Assembly (NCBI GenBank): GCA_964479045.1
Contig: CAYZJI010000007.1
Coordinates: forward strand, 1-64,000
Source: 2-02-FULL-47-50 sp964479045
GTDB taxonomy: Bacteria; Pseudomonadota; Gammaproteobacteria; Eutrophobiales; Eutrophobiaceae
Length of the DNA stretch: 64,000 nt
Reading direction: 5' to 3'
The position numbers and the translations under genes are program-made. This document shows positions 10,597-19,194 of this stretch, in pieces (positions within the stretch are counted from its first letter, which is position 1; every line of letters starts with the position of its first letter). The notes below the pieces were generated by a model. It saw only the letters and a list, made by a program, of their open reading frames with translations. It did not search any database and was not told the origin of the DNA.

Positions 10597-11322
10597 ATGG
10601 ACATACAACTCCCCATCTCTATCCTGCCCCAGCCCGATGACACCACCTGCGGGCCGACCTGCCTGCACGCCGTATACAATTATTATAACGACAAGGTTCC
10701 GCTGAAAGAGGTGATTGCCGACACCCGTATGCTGGATGCCGGCGGCACGCTGGCGGTGTTTCTGGCCTGTTCTGCGTTGCGGCGCGGTTATCAGGCCACG
10801 ATTTATACCTATAACCTGCAGGTGTTTGACCCGAGCTGGTTTCAGGACAAAAACATCGATTTTTCAGAGCGTCTGAAAAAACAGGCACAGGTGAAAAAGA
10901 AACCCAAGCTCCAGCATGCGACCGAAGGTTATCTGGATTTTCTGGCGCTCGGCGGCAAACTGAAATTTACTGATTTGAATACCCGTTTGCTGCGCACCAT
11001 CATTCGGATGAAGTTGCCCATCCTGACTGGTCTGAGTTCCACCTTTCTCTATCGCAGCAAGCGTGAATATGGCCCGGAGGATGAACCCGATGATGTGCGT
11101 GGCTTTCCCGGCGGGCATTTTGTTGTACTCAGCGGTTATCACAAACAGGACCGCACGATCACGATTACTGATCCGTACATCAAAAACCCGGTGGCGGCAA
11201 AGCAACAATATGCTGTGAATATTGATCGGGTGATTTGTGCCATCCTGCTGGGTGTACTCACCTACGATGCTAATCTGCTGGTCATCCACCCAAAACGCGA
11301 TAAAACCAGAATCAAATCATGA
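10597..11322 (+). CDS. C39-family-like cysteine peptidase of the amidoligase cluster
   Basis: The 241-residue protein carries a papain/C39-like catalytic set: Cys18 in DDTTCGPTCL, His174 in GGHFVVLSGYH and Asp192 in ITDPY. There is no membrane or ABC domain, so it is not a bacteriocin exporter peptidase. It overlaps the next gene by 4 bases (ATGA), which implies translational coupling to the ATP-grasp ligase. A plausible -10 (TATAAT, 10527-10532) lies about 65 bases upstream. I infer that it trims or releases the peptide product made by its two ligase partners. The substrate is unknown. Confidence 0.8.
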   Translation: MDIQLPISILPQPDDTTCGPTCLHAVYNYYNDKVPLKEVIADTRMLDAGGTLAVFLACSALRRGYQATIYTYNLQVFDPSWFQDKNIDFSERLKKQAQVKKKPKLQHATEGYLDFLALGGKLKFTDLNTRLLRTIIRMKLPILTGLSSTFLYRSKREYGPEDEPDDVRGFPGGHFVVLSGYHKQDRTITITDPYIKNPVAAKQQYAVNIDRVICAILLGVLTYDANLLVIHPKRDKTRIKS

Positions 11323-12791
11323 TGAACATTCTGCTGGTAGTAAATAATCCGAACGACTGGCCGTTACACATTCCAGGTGTGGCAGTTACGACAGCACGCG
11401 CCTATCTCACCGATCCAGCCTACAGCGAAGATCGTTCCGCCAAGGTTTTTAATCTTTGTCGATCCTACAGCTACCAAAGCAGTGGTTATTATGTGTCTCT
11501 GCTCGCCGCTGCACGTGGACACAAACCCCTGCCGGACATCAACACCATCCAGGATCTGAAATCACAGTATGTGATCCGTGCATTATCCGAAGAAATGGAA
11601 GAACAGATCCAGGCGGCTTTCAGGCGCCTGCAATCGAAAAAATTCACGCTGAGCATCTATTTTGGAAGAAATATTGCGAAGCATTACAACAGCCTGAGTC
11701 TGCGTTTGTTCAATCTGTTTCAGGCCCCGCTGTTACGTGCACAATTTGTCAAAAACAAGACCTGGCAGCTTGAATCCATCCGCACCATTGCCGTCAGCGA
11801 CATACCGGAAAGTCATCGCAAATTTGTCATCGAAGCCGCCACCAGTTATTTCTCTGGTCGTAAAAAACGGGTGCGCAAACGTACCGCGCCGCGTTTTGAT
11901 ATTGCCGTGTTGTACAACCCGGATGAAAAACAACCGCCGTCTGATAACAGGGCCCTGAAAAAATTCCAGAAGGCCGCAGAGGCGGTGGGTCTTGATTGTG
12001 AATTGATCACCAAAAATGACATGTACCGGCTGGCAGAATTCGATGCCCTGTTCATCCGTGAAACGACAGCAGTGAACCATCACACCTTTCGTTTTGCACA
12101 GCGCGCGGCGGCGGAAGGACTGGTGGTGATGGATGATCCGAATTCGATCCTCAAATGCACCAACAAGGTCTATCTGGCGGAGTTGTTATCACGCCACTCG
12201 ATCCCGATTCCGAAAACCATGATCATTCACAAGAACAATGTGGACAAGATCATCTCCACACTCGGCCTGCCCTGTGTACTAAAACAACCCGACAGTTCTT
12301 TTTCTATTGGCGTGACCAAGGTGGAATCCGAAGATGAACTGATGCAACAGGTCAATAAATTATTATCGAAATCGGATTTGATCGTTGCACAGGAATATCT
12401 GCCCACCAGTTTCGATTGGCGCGTGGGTATTTGCGATCGCCGGGCCCTTTATGTGTGCCGTTATCATATGGCGCGGCGGCACTGGCAGGTCATTAAACGC
12501 GATGAATCCGGCAATACCAGCGAAGGTGGCGTAGATACGATCTCGGTGGGTGAAGCGCCGGATGAAGTGATTAAAACCGCACTCAAGGCGGCCAATCTGA
12601 TTGGTGACGGACTCTATGGTGTCGATCTGAAACAAATCGGACAGAAATGCTATGTGATCGAAGTGAATGACAATCCGAATATTGATGCCGGTACGGAAGA
12701 TGCTGTACTGAAAGACGCCATTTATCGTGAAATCATGGGCATCTTCCTCAAACGCATCGAAATGCGCAAACGCGGACAGACTATTACATGA
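11319..12791 (+). CDS. RimK-type ATP-grasp ligase with RLAN-like N-terminal domain
   Basis: The 490-residue protein joins an N-terminal alpha/beta region of about 170 residues, resembling the RimK-like ATP-grasp N-terminal (RLAN) domain, to a RimK-type ATP-grasp. Supporting motifs are DDPNSILKCTNKVYLAELL, LPCVLKQPDSSFSIGV near residue 320, VAQEYLPTSFDWRVG and the metal-binding end VIEVNDNPNID. Such enzymes form amide bonds, often adding glutamate to peptides or proteins. Both flanking genes overlap it by 4 bases. Genomic surveys of amidoligases have noted ATP-grasp/GCS2 operons, but no product of this type is known to me. Confidence 0.87.
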   Translation: MMNILLVVNNPNDWPLHIPGVAVTTARAYLTDPAYSEDRSAKVFNLCRSYSYQSSGYYVSLLAAARGHKPLPDINTIQDLKSQYVIRALSEEMEEQIQAAFRRLQSKKFTLSIYFGRNIAKHYNSLSLRLFNLFQAPLLRAQFVKNKTWQLESIRTIAVSDIPESHRKFVIEAATSYFSGRKKRVRKRTAPRFDIAVLYNPDEKQPPSDNRALKKFQKAAEAVGLDCELITKNDMYRLAEFDALFIRETTAVNHHTFRFAQRAAAEGLVVMDDPNSILKCTNKVYLAELLSRHSIPIPKTMIIHKNNVDKIISTLGLPCVLKQPDSSFSIGVTKVESEDELMQQVNKLLSKSDLIVAQEYLPTSFDWRVGICDRRALYVCRYHMARRHWQVIKRDESGNTSEGGVDTISVGEAPDEVIKTALKAANLIGDGLYGVDLKQIGQKCYVIEVNDNPNIDAGTEDAVLKDAIYREIMGIFLKRIEMRKRGQTIT

Positions 12792-14041
12792 TGCAAGCCC
12801 ATGCCCCGTTACCGCTGTTTGCGGGCTTCGGCATTGAAATTGAATACATGATTACTGATCGTGAACGGCTGAATGTCATGCCGGTCACGGATGAAGTATT
12901 CAAGTCAGTTGCCGGTGACTATGTCAGCGACATTGAAGACGGCCCCATCGGCTGGTCGAATGAACTGGTGCTGCATGTACTCGAACTGAAAACCAATGGC
13001 CCGGTAAATTCACTGAACGGGCTGCATGAGAAATTTCTCGCTGATGTCCGCCGCATCAATACCATTCTGGAAAATATGAATGGCTGGCTCATGCCCGCCG
13101 CCATGCATCCGTGGATGAACCCGGATCAGGACATGCGCCTGTGGCCGCATGAGTCATCCGAAATTTACGCGGCGTTTAACCGGATATTCAATTGCCGCGG
13201 TCATGGCTGGTCCAACCTGCAGAGCATGCATATCAATCTGCCCTTCGCCGACGATGCGGAGTTTGCACAGTTGCATGCCGCGATTCGTATACTTCTGCCG
13301 ATTATGCCGGCACTCGCTGCCAGTTCACCGATTATGGAAGGACAATACACCGGTTTGATGGATACACGCCTCGATACCTATCGCCGTAATTCGGAAAAAA
13401 TTCCACAAATCACGGGCATGATCATTCCGGAACCGGTCACTACACATGCCGAATATCAACAACGCATACTCACGCCGATTTACTCTGCACTGGCCCCGCA
13501 TGATCCGGAAGGCACTTTGTTGCATGAATGGGTGAATGCGCGTGGCGCGATTGCCCGGTTTGAGCGCAATACCATCGAAATTCGCGTGCTGGATACGCAG
13601 GAAACACCTCTGGCGGATATTGCTATTGCGGCGTTGATTGTGGCCGTACTGAAAAAACTGGTAGCGGGTGAATGGGCTGAAATGCCGGAGCAGAATCAAC
13701 TTTCCACAAAAGTACTTGCCGAAATCCTGATGTTCACCATCAAGGATGCGGAACTGGCTGTGATCAAAAACAAGGCTTTTCTGGAACTGTTCGAGTTTCC
13801 GGATCGTAAATGCCAGACACAGGAATTATGGCAACACCTGCTGGAATCCGTTCCAGTGAATGATCCGGATCTCACGGCGGATTTGCGCAAAGCCGTGCAC
13901 TATATGATTTATTGCGGCCCACTGGCCCGGCGTATCAATCTGGCCATTGGAAACAACCTGCAACGTTCGCGGCTGGAAGAAACCTGGCACCGTTTATGCG
14001 AATGTCTGGCACAAGGACATCTGTTTAAAGGTATCGACTGA
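12788..14041 (+). CDS. GCS2-family carboxylate-amine ligase
   Basis: The 417-residue protein is of the glutamate-cysteine ligase type 2 superfamily. It has FGIEIEYM near residue 14 with metal- and ATP-binding acidic residues, VLELKTNGP, WSNLQSMHINLP, ALAASSPIMEG, TGLMDTRLDTYRRN and FERNTIEIRVLD. Relatives such as YbdK ligate glutamate to cysteine or other amines. It overlaps the ATP-grasp gene by 4 bases (ATGA). Two in-frame ATG codons open the gene. I infer that it makes the first amide bond on a small substrate, which the RimK-like enzyme then extends; no substrate can be read from sequence. Confidence 0.87.
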   Translation: MMQAHAPLPLFAGFGIEIEYMITDRERLNVMPVTDEVFKSVAGDYVSDIEDGPIGWSNELVLHVLELKTNGPVNSLNGLHEKFLADVRRINTILENMNGWLMPAAMHPWMNPDQDMRLWPHESSEIYAAFNRIFNCRGHGWSNLQSMHINLPFADDAEFAQLHAAIRILLPIMPALAASSPIMEGQYTGLMDTRLDTYRRNSEKIPQITGMIIPEPVTTHAEYQQRILTPIYSALAPHDPEGTLLHEWVNARGAIARFERNTIEIRVLDTQETPLADIAIAALIVAVLKKLVAGEWAEMPEQNQLSTKVLAEILMFTIKDAELAVIKNKAFLELFEFPDRKCQTQELWQHLLESVPVNDPDLTADLRKAVHYMIYCGPLARRINLAIGNNLQRSRLEETWHRLCECLAQGHLFKGID

Positions 14042-14072
14042 CATCATCACATATGAACATAACAGCAAATTG

Positions 14073-14618
14073 ATGGAATTACCTGAAGGATTGCCGGTAC
14101 CTGAAAATGATGGCGCCTGTGATCATTTGCAGGGCAGCAAACTGGCCGCCTGCCCGCTTCCTGCAACGGACGGTAACAGGATTGATCTTTCAAAGCATCG
14201 CGGCTGGCTGGTCCTGTATTGCTATCCCATGACCGGACGCCCGGATCAGAAATTGCCGGAGAACTGGGACACCACCCCCGGTGCGCGTGGCTGCACACCA
14301 CAATCCTGCGCTTTTCGTGACCACCATGCAGAACTCCGTAAATTCAACGCAACACTGTATGGCCTGAGTACCCAGACCACCGACTGGCAACGTGAAGCCA
14401 AAGAGCGCCTGCATCTGCCGTTTGAATTACTCAGCGATCATGATCTTGTTTTTGCGCGGGCCATGAAACTTCCCACATTCAGCGCGGACGGAATGACACT
14501 GATCAAACGAGTAACCATGATCGCAAATGATGGAATCATCAAAAAGGTGTTTTATCCGGTGTTCCCGCCGGATCAGAATGCGTCCGATGTTATTCACTGG
14601 CTGCAGCAACACAGCTGA
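14073..14618 (+). CDS. Peroxiredoxin (AhpC/TSA, BCP-like)
   Basis: The open frame extends upstream into the GCS2 gene, but the ATG at 14073 (MELPEGLPVP) gives a normal 181-residue peroxiredoxin. It reads ACPLPATDGNRIDLS, then LVLYCYPMTG, then GARGCTPQSCAFRD. The peroxidatic cysteine is probably Cys74, with Cys79 a candidate resolving cysteine as in BCP enzymes. The loop before the active cysteine is longer than in E. coli BCP. It follows the GCS2 gene by 31 bases and precedes a Rieske gene by 2 bases. It probably reduces organic peroxides. Confidence 0.88.
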   Translation: MELPEGLPVPENDGACDHLQGSKLAACPLPATDGNRIDLSKHRGWLVLYCYPMTGRPDQKLPENWDTTPGARGCTPQSCAFRDHHAELRKFNATLYGLSTQTTDWQREAKERLHLPFELLSDHDLVFARAMKLPTFSADGMTLIKRVTMIANDGIIKKVFYPVFPPDQNASDVIHWLQQHS

Positions 14619-14620
14619 CC

Positions 14621-14962
14621 ATGACGGACACTCATGACATTTGTGCCGTGGATGATATTCCCGACCGTCAGGGACGCGGCTTCAGTGTGGCACATGATGG
14701 AAAAACACTGGAATTTTTTATCGTGCGACTGGGCGAAAACTTTTATGGTTATATCAACAGCTGTCCGCACACCGGCGTCAATCTCAACTGGCAAGCGGAT
14801 CAATTCATGGACATTACAGGTTATCAACTGCAATGTTCCATGCACGGTGCCCTCTTCCGCATCCGTGATGGGCATTGTGTGTATGGACCATGTCTGGGAC
14901 GTTCTTTGATTCCAGTCAGGTTGATGCTGGAGAATGGCCGGATTCGCCTTCTGCCGGAATAA
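14621..14962 (+). CDS. Small soluble Rieske [2Fe-2S] protein
   Basis: The 113-residue protein is a single Rieske domain. Cys48-Pro-His50 and Cys72-Ser-Met-His75 form the two cluster-binding pairs. No membrane anchor is present, so it resembles ferredoxins of dioxygenase or nitrite-reductase NirD type rather than the bc1 Rieske subunit. It begins 2 bases after the peroxiredoxin stop, suggesting shared electron transfer or simple co-transcription. Its last 47 bases overlap the 3-prime end of the convergent dinB gene. Confidence 0.9.
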   Translation: MTDTHDICAVDDIPDRQGRGFSVAHDGKTLEFFIVRLGENFYGYINSCPHTGVNLNWQADQFMDITGYQLQCSMHGALFRIRDGHCVYGPCLGRSLIPVRLMLENGRIRLLPE

Positions 14963-16199
14963 ACTGCCGGTGGCCGTAGGGTTTCCAGGCAGGTGCAATG
15001 ACGTTGGGCATGGAAGAACGATTCAACAATTGCGCGGGAGCGAGTGCAAACTCGCCGTAGCGCGCATTCACGGCATCCATCATCGTATGCATACGCTGTT
15101 GTTTATTATCTGCTACAGGATTATCAACAAACATTTCCATCTGCTGTTTTGCAGGTGCCGGATCGAGTGCCGTAATCTGCACACCATGCACACCCTCACC
15201 GCGCCAGTAACCGGCAATCACCTGTTCACAGAGATCACTAATAATGTGGCTGTCGCTGGTCGGCAGGATGCTGCTGAAATGATCGCCAATCCAGCAATCT
15301 TGTACGCGCAGCTTGATGGAAAAATATTTGGCCTGCATATGATGACGGCGTAAACGCGCCGCGAGTTTTTCACTCATGTGCATGAGGTAAGTGCGGATGA
15401 TATGTTTATCGCGCGTGTTCGGCGGCATGACCTTGCCATGACCCATCGACTTTGGCGCCGCCACACGGGTTTCGACCTTGGCCGGATCGAGTCCCTGACA
15501 CATATGCCAGATGCGCCGACCCGGATCGCCAAAACGTTGCGCCAGTATACTGATCGGTAATTTCTCCATGTCGCCGCAGGTATGCACACCATACTTTTCA
15601 AGAAAGGCGCCGATGCCTTTGCCGATCCCGCATAATTTTGTCACCGGCACTTCACGCAGCGCTTCGCGTGCTTCCCACGGCGGGATCACATTCAGGCCAT
15701 CCGGCTTCACTTGCTTCGCCGCATACTTGGCTGTGGTCTTGTCTCCGCTTAATCCCACAGTACAGGTCACACCGGATGCTTCATGCACACGATCTTTCGC
15801 GAGGTGCGCAATATATTCCGGCCCCTTCTTCCAATAGCGCTGGCAATGCGTGATATCAATGAAGGCTTCATCCACGGAAAACACTTCCACATCCGGACTG
15901 ATGTCCTGCAAGGCCGTCATGATGGCGGTGGACACCTGCGCATAACGTTCCGGCCGTGCCGGACGCTGCACAATCTGCGGACATAACTTGCGCGCTTCCT
16001 TGAACCGCATGCCGGTATGCACACCATAGGCACGTGCTTCATAGGAACAGGTAATCAGGCACGTCCCTTTCGTACCATTGGTCACACCGATGGGTGTGTT
16101 CTTGAGTTCCGGAAAATCTTTTTTTTCGATGGCCGCAAAAAATGCATCCATGTCTATAAAGACGATGGCGCGCGGCCAGTGTAAGGATGAATGTGCCAT
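14916..16199 (-). CDS. dinB: DNA polymerase IV-like Y-family polymerase (DinB)
   Basis: This translesion polymerase has 427 residues, longer than the 351 of E. coli DinB. Catalytic carboxylates appear in FIDMDAFFAAIE and FSVDEAFID. A helix-hairpin-helix follows in KLCGIGKGIG, then the little-finger domain (HGKVMPPNTRD) and a long C-terminal tail. The C-terminal QMEMF stretch may contact the beta clamp (inference). A LexA-like box lies about 50 bases upstream, which fits SOS control. The 3-prime end overlaps the Rieske gene. UmuC-type relatives are less likely because no umuD neighbour is present. Confidence 0.88.
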   Translation of the reverse strand: MAHSSLHWPRAIVFIDMDAFFAAIEKKDFPELKNTPIGVTNGTKGTCLITCSYEARAYGVHTGMRFKEARKLCPQIVQRPARPERYAQVSTAIMTALQDISPDVEVFSVDEAFIDITHCQRYWKKGPEYIAHLAKDRVHEASGVTCTVGLSGDKTTAKYAAKQVKPDGLNVIPPWEAREALREVPVTKLCGIGKGIGAFLEKYGVHTCGDMEKLPISILAQRFGDPGRRIWHMCQGLDPAKVETRVAAPKSMGHGKVMPPNTRDKHIIRTYLMHMSEKLAARLRRHHMQAKYFSIKLRVQDCWIGDHFSSILPTSDSHIISDLCEQVIAGYWRGEGVHGVQITALDPAPAKQQMEMFVDNPVADNKQQRMHTMMDAVNARYGEFALAPAQLLNRSSMPNVIAPAWKPYGHRQFIPAEGESGHSPAST

Positions 16200-16248
16200 G
16201 GTTTGAATATTAAGCCGGACACAACAGAGGCCCCAAGAAAATAAACTG

Positions 16249-16264
16249 CTGTATTAACAATCAG
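16249..16264. promoter_or_regulatory. Candidate LexA (SOS) box upstream of dinB
   Basis: The sequence CTGTATTAACAATCAG fits the gammaproteobacterial LexA core CTG-N10-CAG. It lies between dinB (minus, start 16199) and the HerA-like gene (plus, start 16381). The position about 50 bases ahead of dinB suits repression of that gene. Only the CTG/CAG ends and AT-rich centre support it. Confidence 0.45.
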
Positions 16265-16380
16265 TTGAGCCAGTCGTTTAATAACAGGCTGATTGATCAG
16301 GAAAAATTAATTTCGGATTTTTTAACGCAACCGTTATTATTTTTTCAACCAATAAAAACAATGTGCTCCAGAGGTTCTGC

Positions 16381-17844
16381 ATGGAAACCACACCGGAAAT
16401 TCTCATAGGCGCTGCCAATGGCAAACCTGTCAGCCAGCTTGGCAAACTCAGTAACCGGCACGGGTTGATCGCAGGCGCCACGGGTACCGGCAAAACCGTC
16501 ACGTTGCAAATTCTGGCTGAAGGGTTTTCCCGTGCCGGTGTGCCCGTGATTACGGCAGACATCAAAGGTGATTTGTCCGGCATCAGCATGCCCGGCAAGG
16601 ATCATCCGAAAATCCAGGAGCGGCTAAAGGCGATCCCGGTTCCGGATTTTGCCTTTAAAGGTTTCCCCGTGGTGTTCTGGGACATCTTCGGTGCGACCGG
16701 GCATCCGGTACGCACTACGATTTCCGAAATGGGGCCGTTGCTGTTATCGAACCTTCTTGAACTGAATGATACACAAAGCGGCGTGCTGTATGCGTGTTTC
16801 AAGATCGCCGATGATGAAGGGTTGTTGTTGCTGGATCTGAAAGACCTGCGCTCCATGCTTATCTGGATGAGTGATAACGCGCAGGATCTCAGCAAGGAAT
16901 ACGGCAACATCAACAGCAGTACAGCTGCCACCATTCAAAGAAAACTGCTGGTGCTCGAAGAACAGGGTGCCGATCAGTTTTTTGGCGAGCCGGCGCTGGC
17001 ACTGGACGACCTGATGCAAACCAGCAAGGATGGTTATGGTGTGATCAACATTCTGGATGCCACAATACTTTCATCGCAATCACCCCGCCTCTATGCCACA
17101 TTTTTATTATGGTTGCTGTCGGAATTGTTTGAGCAATTACCGGAAGCGGGCGATCCGGACAAACCGAAACTGGTGTTCTTTTTTGATGAAGCACACCTGC
17201 TTTTCAATAATGCACCCAAATCATTGCTGGAGAAAATCGAACAGGTGGTACGGCTGATTCGCTCCAAGGGAGTCGGCGTTTATTTCATCACCCAGAGTCC
17301 GCTGGATATTCCGGAAACGGTGCTGGGACAACTCGGCCTGCGTGTTCAGCATGCCTTGCGTGCGTTCACACCCAAAGATCAGAAGGCCGTGAAAACCGCG
17401 GCTGAAACGTTTCGTCCCAATCCGGCATTTGACACGAAAACTGTGATCACCGAACTCGCCACCGGTGAAGCCCTGGTATCAACACTGGATATCAAAGGCA
17501 GCCCTACGCCCGTGGAACGCACCTTGATCCGGCCGCCGGAATCGCGTATCGGCCCCATCAGCGATCCGGAACGTGTGCAATTTATTGCGATGTCCGGGAT
17601 GCGCGACAAATACACCAAAACAGTTGATCGTGAATCCGCGCATGAATTACTGGCGAAGAAAGCAGAAGAAAAAACTTCAGTAACAGCAGAAAAGCAAACC
17701 GCCGCAGAGAGGAAACCTGAAAGCAGCGGCTATCAACGGCAAGGCATAGGTGAAGCGATGGTCAAGAGTGCCGTGCGTACCATAGGCAGCACACTCGGCC
17801 GCCAGATTATACGCGGTATACTGGGTTCGCTTACAAAACGCTGA
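16381..17844 (+). CDS. HerA-like P-loop ATPase (DUF853, YjgR family)
   Basis: This is a FtsK/HerA-superfamily ATPase of the DUF853 (YjgR) group. Walker A GATGTGKT is near residue 40 and Walker B LVFFFDEAH near 270. The characteristic ADIKGDLSG follows the P-loop, and the C-terminal region is lysine- and glutamate-rich. I chose ATG 16381 over GTG 16363 because AGAGG sits 6 bases ahead of it, giving 487 residues. YjgR-type proteins have no firm function; a hexameric DNA-pumping role is inferred from HerA. No NurA partner lies nearby. It is divergent from dinB. Confidence 0.88.
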   Translation: METTPEILIGAANGKPVSQLGKLSNRHGLIAGATGTGKTVTLQILAEGFSRAGVPVITADIKGDLSGISMPGKDHPKIQERLKAIPVPDFAFKGFPVVFWDIFGATGHPVRTTISEMGPLLLSNLLELNDTQSGVLYACFKIADDEGLLLLDLKDLRSMLIWMSDNAQDLSKEYGNINSSTAATIQRKLLVLEEQGADQFFGEPALALDDLMQTSKDGYGVINILDATILSSQSPRLYATFLLWLLSELFEQLPEAGDPDKPKLVFFFDEAHLLFNNAPKSLLEKIEQVVRLIRSKGVGVYFITQSPLDIPETVLGQLGLRVQHALRAFTPKDQKAVKTAAETFRPNPAFDTKTVITELATGEALVSTLDIKGSPTPVERTLIRPPESRIGPISDPERVQFIAMSGMRDKYTKTVDRESAHELLAKKAEEKTSVTAEKQTAAERKPESSGYQRQGIGEAMVKSAVRTIGSTLGRQIIRGILGSLTKR

Positions 17845-17855
17845 AAGTCAGATCA

Positions 17856-18608
17856 TCAGCGTATCCCTCCCGCCAGTATCATGCGTTCGCCGGTCACCCA
17901 GGATGAATCCGGTGAAGCAAAATACACTACTGCTCCAGCAATATCTTCCGGCTGGCCAACACGGCCCAGTGGCGTTTGTGCTTCAATCTGCTTGTGCATG
18001 TCACTTCCAATCATTCCAGCGGTGTGCAGTCCTTCAGTGATGACCATACCGGGATTAACTGAATTGACGCGAATTTTGCGCGGCCCAAGTTCTTTGGAAA
18101 GTGAAAGCGTGATGGCATCGACTGCGGCTTTAGTGGCACTGTAAACAGATCCCATCGGCGGTGTATAGGTACTGGCGATGGAACTCACATTGATCACACT
18201 ACCGCCGCTCTCTGGAAATAATGGCAATGCACCCTGCGTGAGTAAAAGTAATCCGAGCACATTGAGGTTGAACTGTTTGTGGAAGTGTTCTTCAGTAACC
18301 GCTTCCAGCGGTGCGAATTCATAAATACCGGCGTTGTTCACCAGGATATCGAGTTTGCCGTAAATCTTTTTTGTTTCGGCCAGCAATTTATCGATGTCCG
18401 TTTTTTTCGAAACGTCCGCCTGCACGGCAACCGCCTTGCCACCCGCCGCCTTGATATCATCCACCACTTTATCAGCACCGGTTTTGCTCGAAGCATAATT
18501 CACAACAACCGCTGCGCCTTCCGCAGCAAGTTGCCGCGCAATAGCGGTGCCTATGCCCTTGGAAGCACCGGTCACCAGTGCCACTTTACCGTCCAGTTTT
18601 TTAGCCAT
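17856..18608 (-). CDS. Short-chain dehydrogenase/reductase
   Basis: The 250-residue protein is a classical SDR. The cofactor motif GASKGIG is near residue 14, LVNNAG near 88, the catalytic serine lies in INVSS, and YSATK near 157 gives the Tyr-Lys pair. NPGMVITEG and the final GGIR follow. Its closest style is the 3-oxoacyl-ACP reductase or glucose-1-dehydrogenase subgroup, but substrate and cofactor cannot be fixed. It is convergent with the HerA-like gene with an 11-base gap, and the next minus-strand gene starts 42 bases upstream of it. Confidence 0.9.
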   Translation of the reverse strand: MAKKLDGKVALVTGASKGIGTAIARQLAAEGAAVVVNYASSKTGADKVVDDIKAAGGKAVAVQADVSKKTDIDKLLAETKKIYGKLDILVNNAGIYEFAPLEAVTEEHFHKQFNLNVLGLLLLTQGALPLFPESGGSVINVSSIASTYTPPMGSVYSATKAAVDAITLSLSKELGPRKIRVNSVNPGMVITEGLHTAGMIGSDMHKQIEAQTPLGRVGQPEDIAGAVVYFASPDSSWVTGERMILAGGIR

Positions 18609-18650
18609 AATCCGGAAACTCCTTAAATTAAAATGCCGGTTTTGTATGCA

Positions 18651-18962
18651 TTATTTCTTTTGCTCTTCAGCAGATAATGACGGCACGACGTTCACATCGC
18701 TGTTGTATATCTGCACTTCGTACTTGATGCCGGGAGGTGGTGGCTGATCTGTGATCTGCCATTCACCGTCTCTGTCCTGCCATTTATAGACGCTGGTAAT
18801 GACAGGCGGCGGCGCCAGGGGTGTGCCTTTCGTCCATTTACGCCAGAGTTCGGGATGCAGATAGAAGTATGTCCCCGCTACACCCGCTATCAGTGCCAGA
18901 AACATAATTACTTTGAATACCCGCCACAGAGGATGTTGTGCCCGGCCGGTGATATATGCCAT
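18651..18962 (-). CDS. DUF4124-like single-pass membrane protein
   Basis: The 103-residue protein has one membrane helix at about residues 15-33, then a short periplasmic or outer segment containing VYKWQDRDGEWQITDQPPPPG. This matches the DUF4124 pattern (YKWxDxxGxxxyTDxPP) seen in many gammaproteobacterial envelope proteins. It ends in a charged AEEQKK tail. The function is unknown. It may share a transcript with the SDR gene downstream. Confidence 0.7.
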   Translation of the reverse strand: MAYITGRAQHPLWRVFKVIMFLALIAGVAGTYFYLHPELWRKWTKGTPLAPPPVITSVYKWQDRDGEWQITDQPPPPGIKYEVQIYNSDVNVVPSLSAEEQKK

Positions 18963-19194
18963 TGCCCTTACCTGTCACTTGTAAATTATTCTTTACTAAT
19001 CAAAAAGTTATAATGTTCGTGTTAATTTGTGCGCACATCATTTTACACGCCAAGAGAATCAAATTTTTCAGACTCTTTAGGTATTTAAACAACCTAGCTT
19101 GTAATTATCGTTAATTACGTAAAAGATAAGTATAACAGGGGAGTATCCGTACAGGTCCCGGGTAGATAATCATAAAAATAACGCGTGGGTACAC

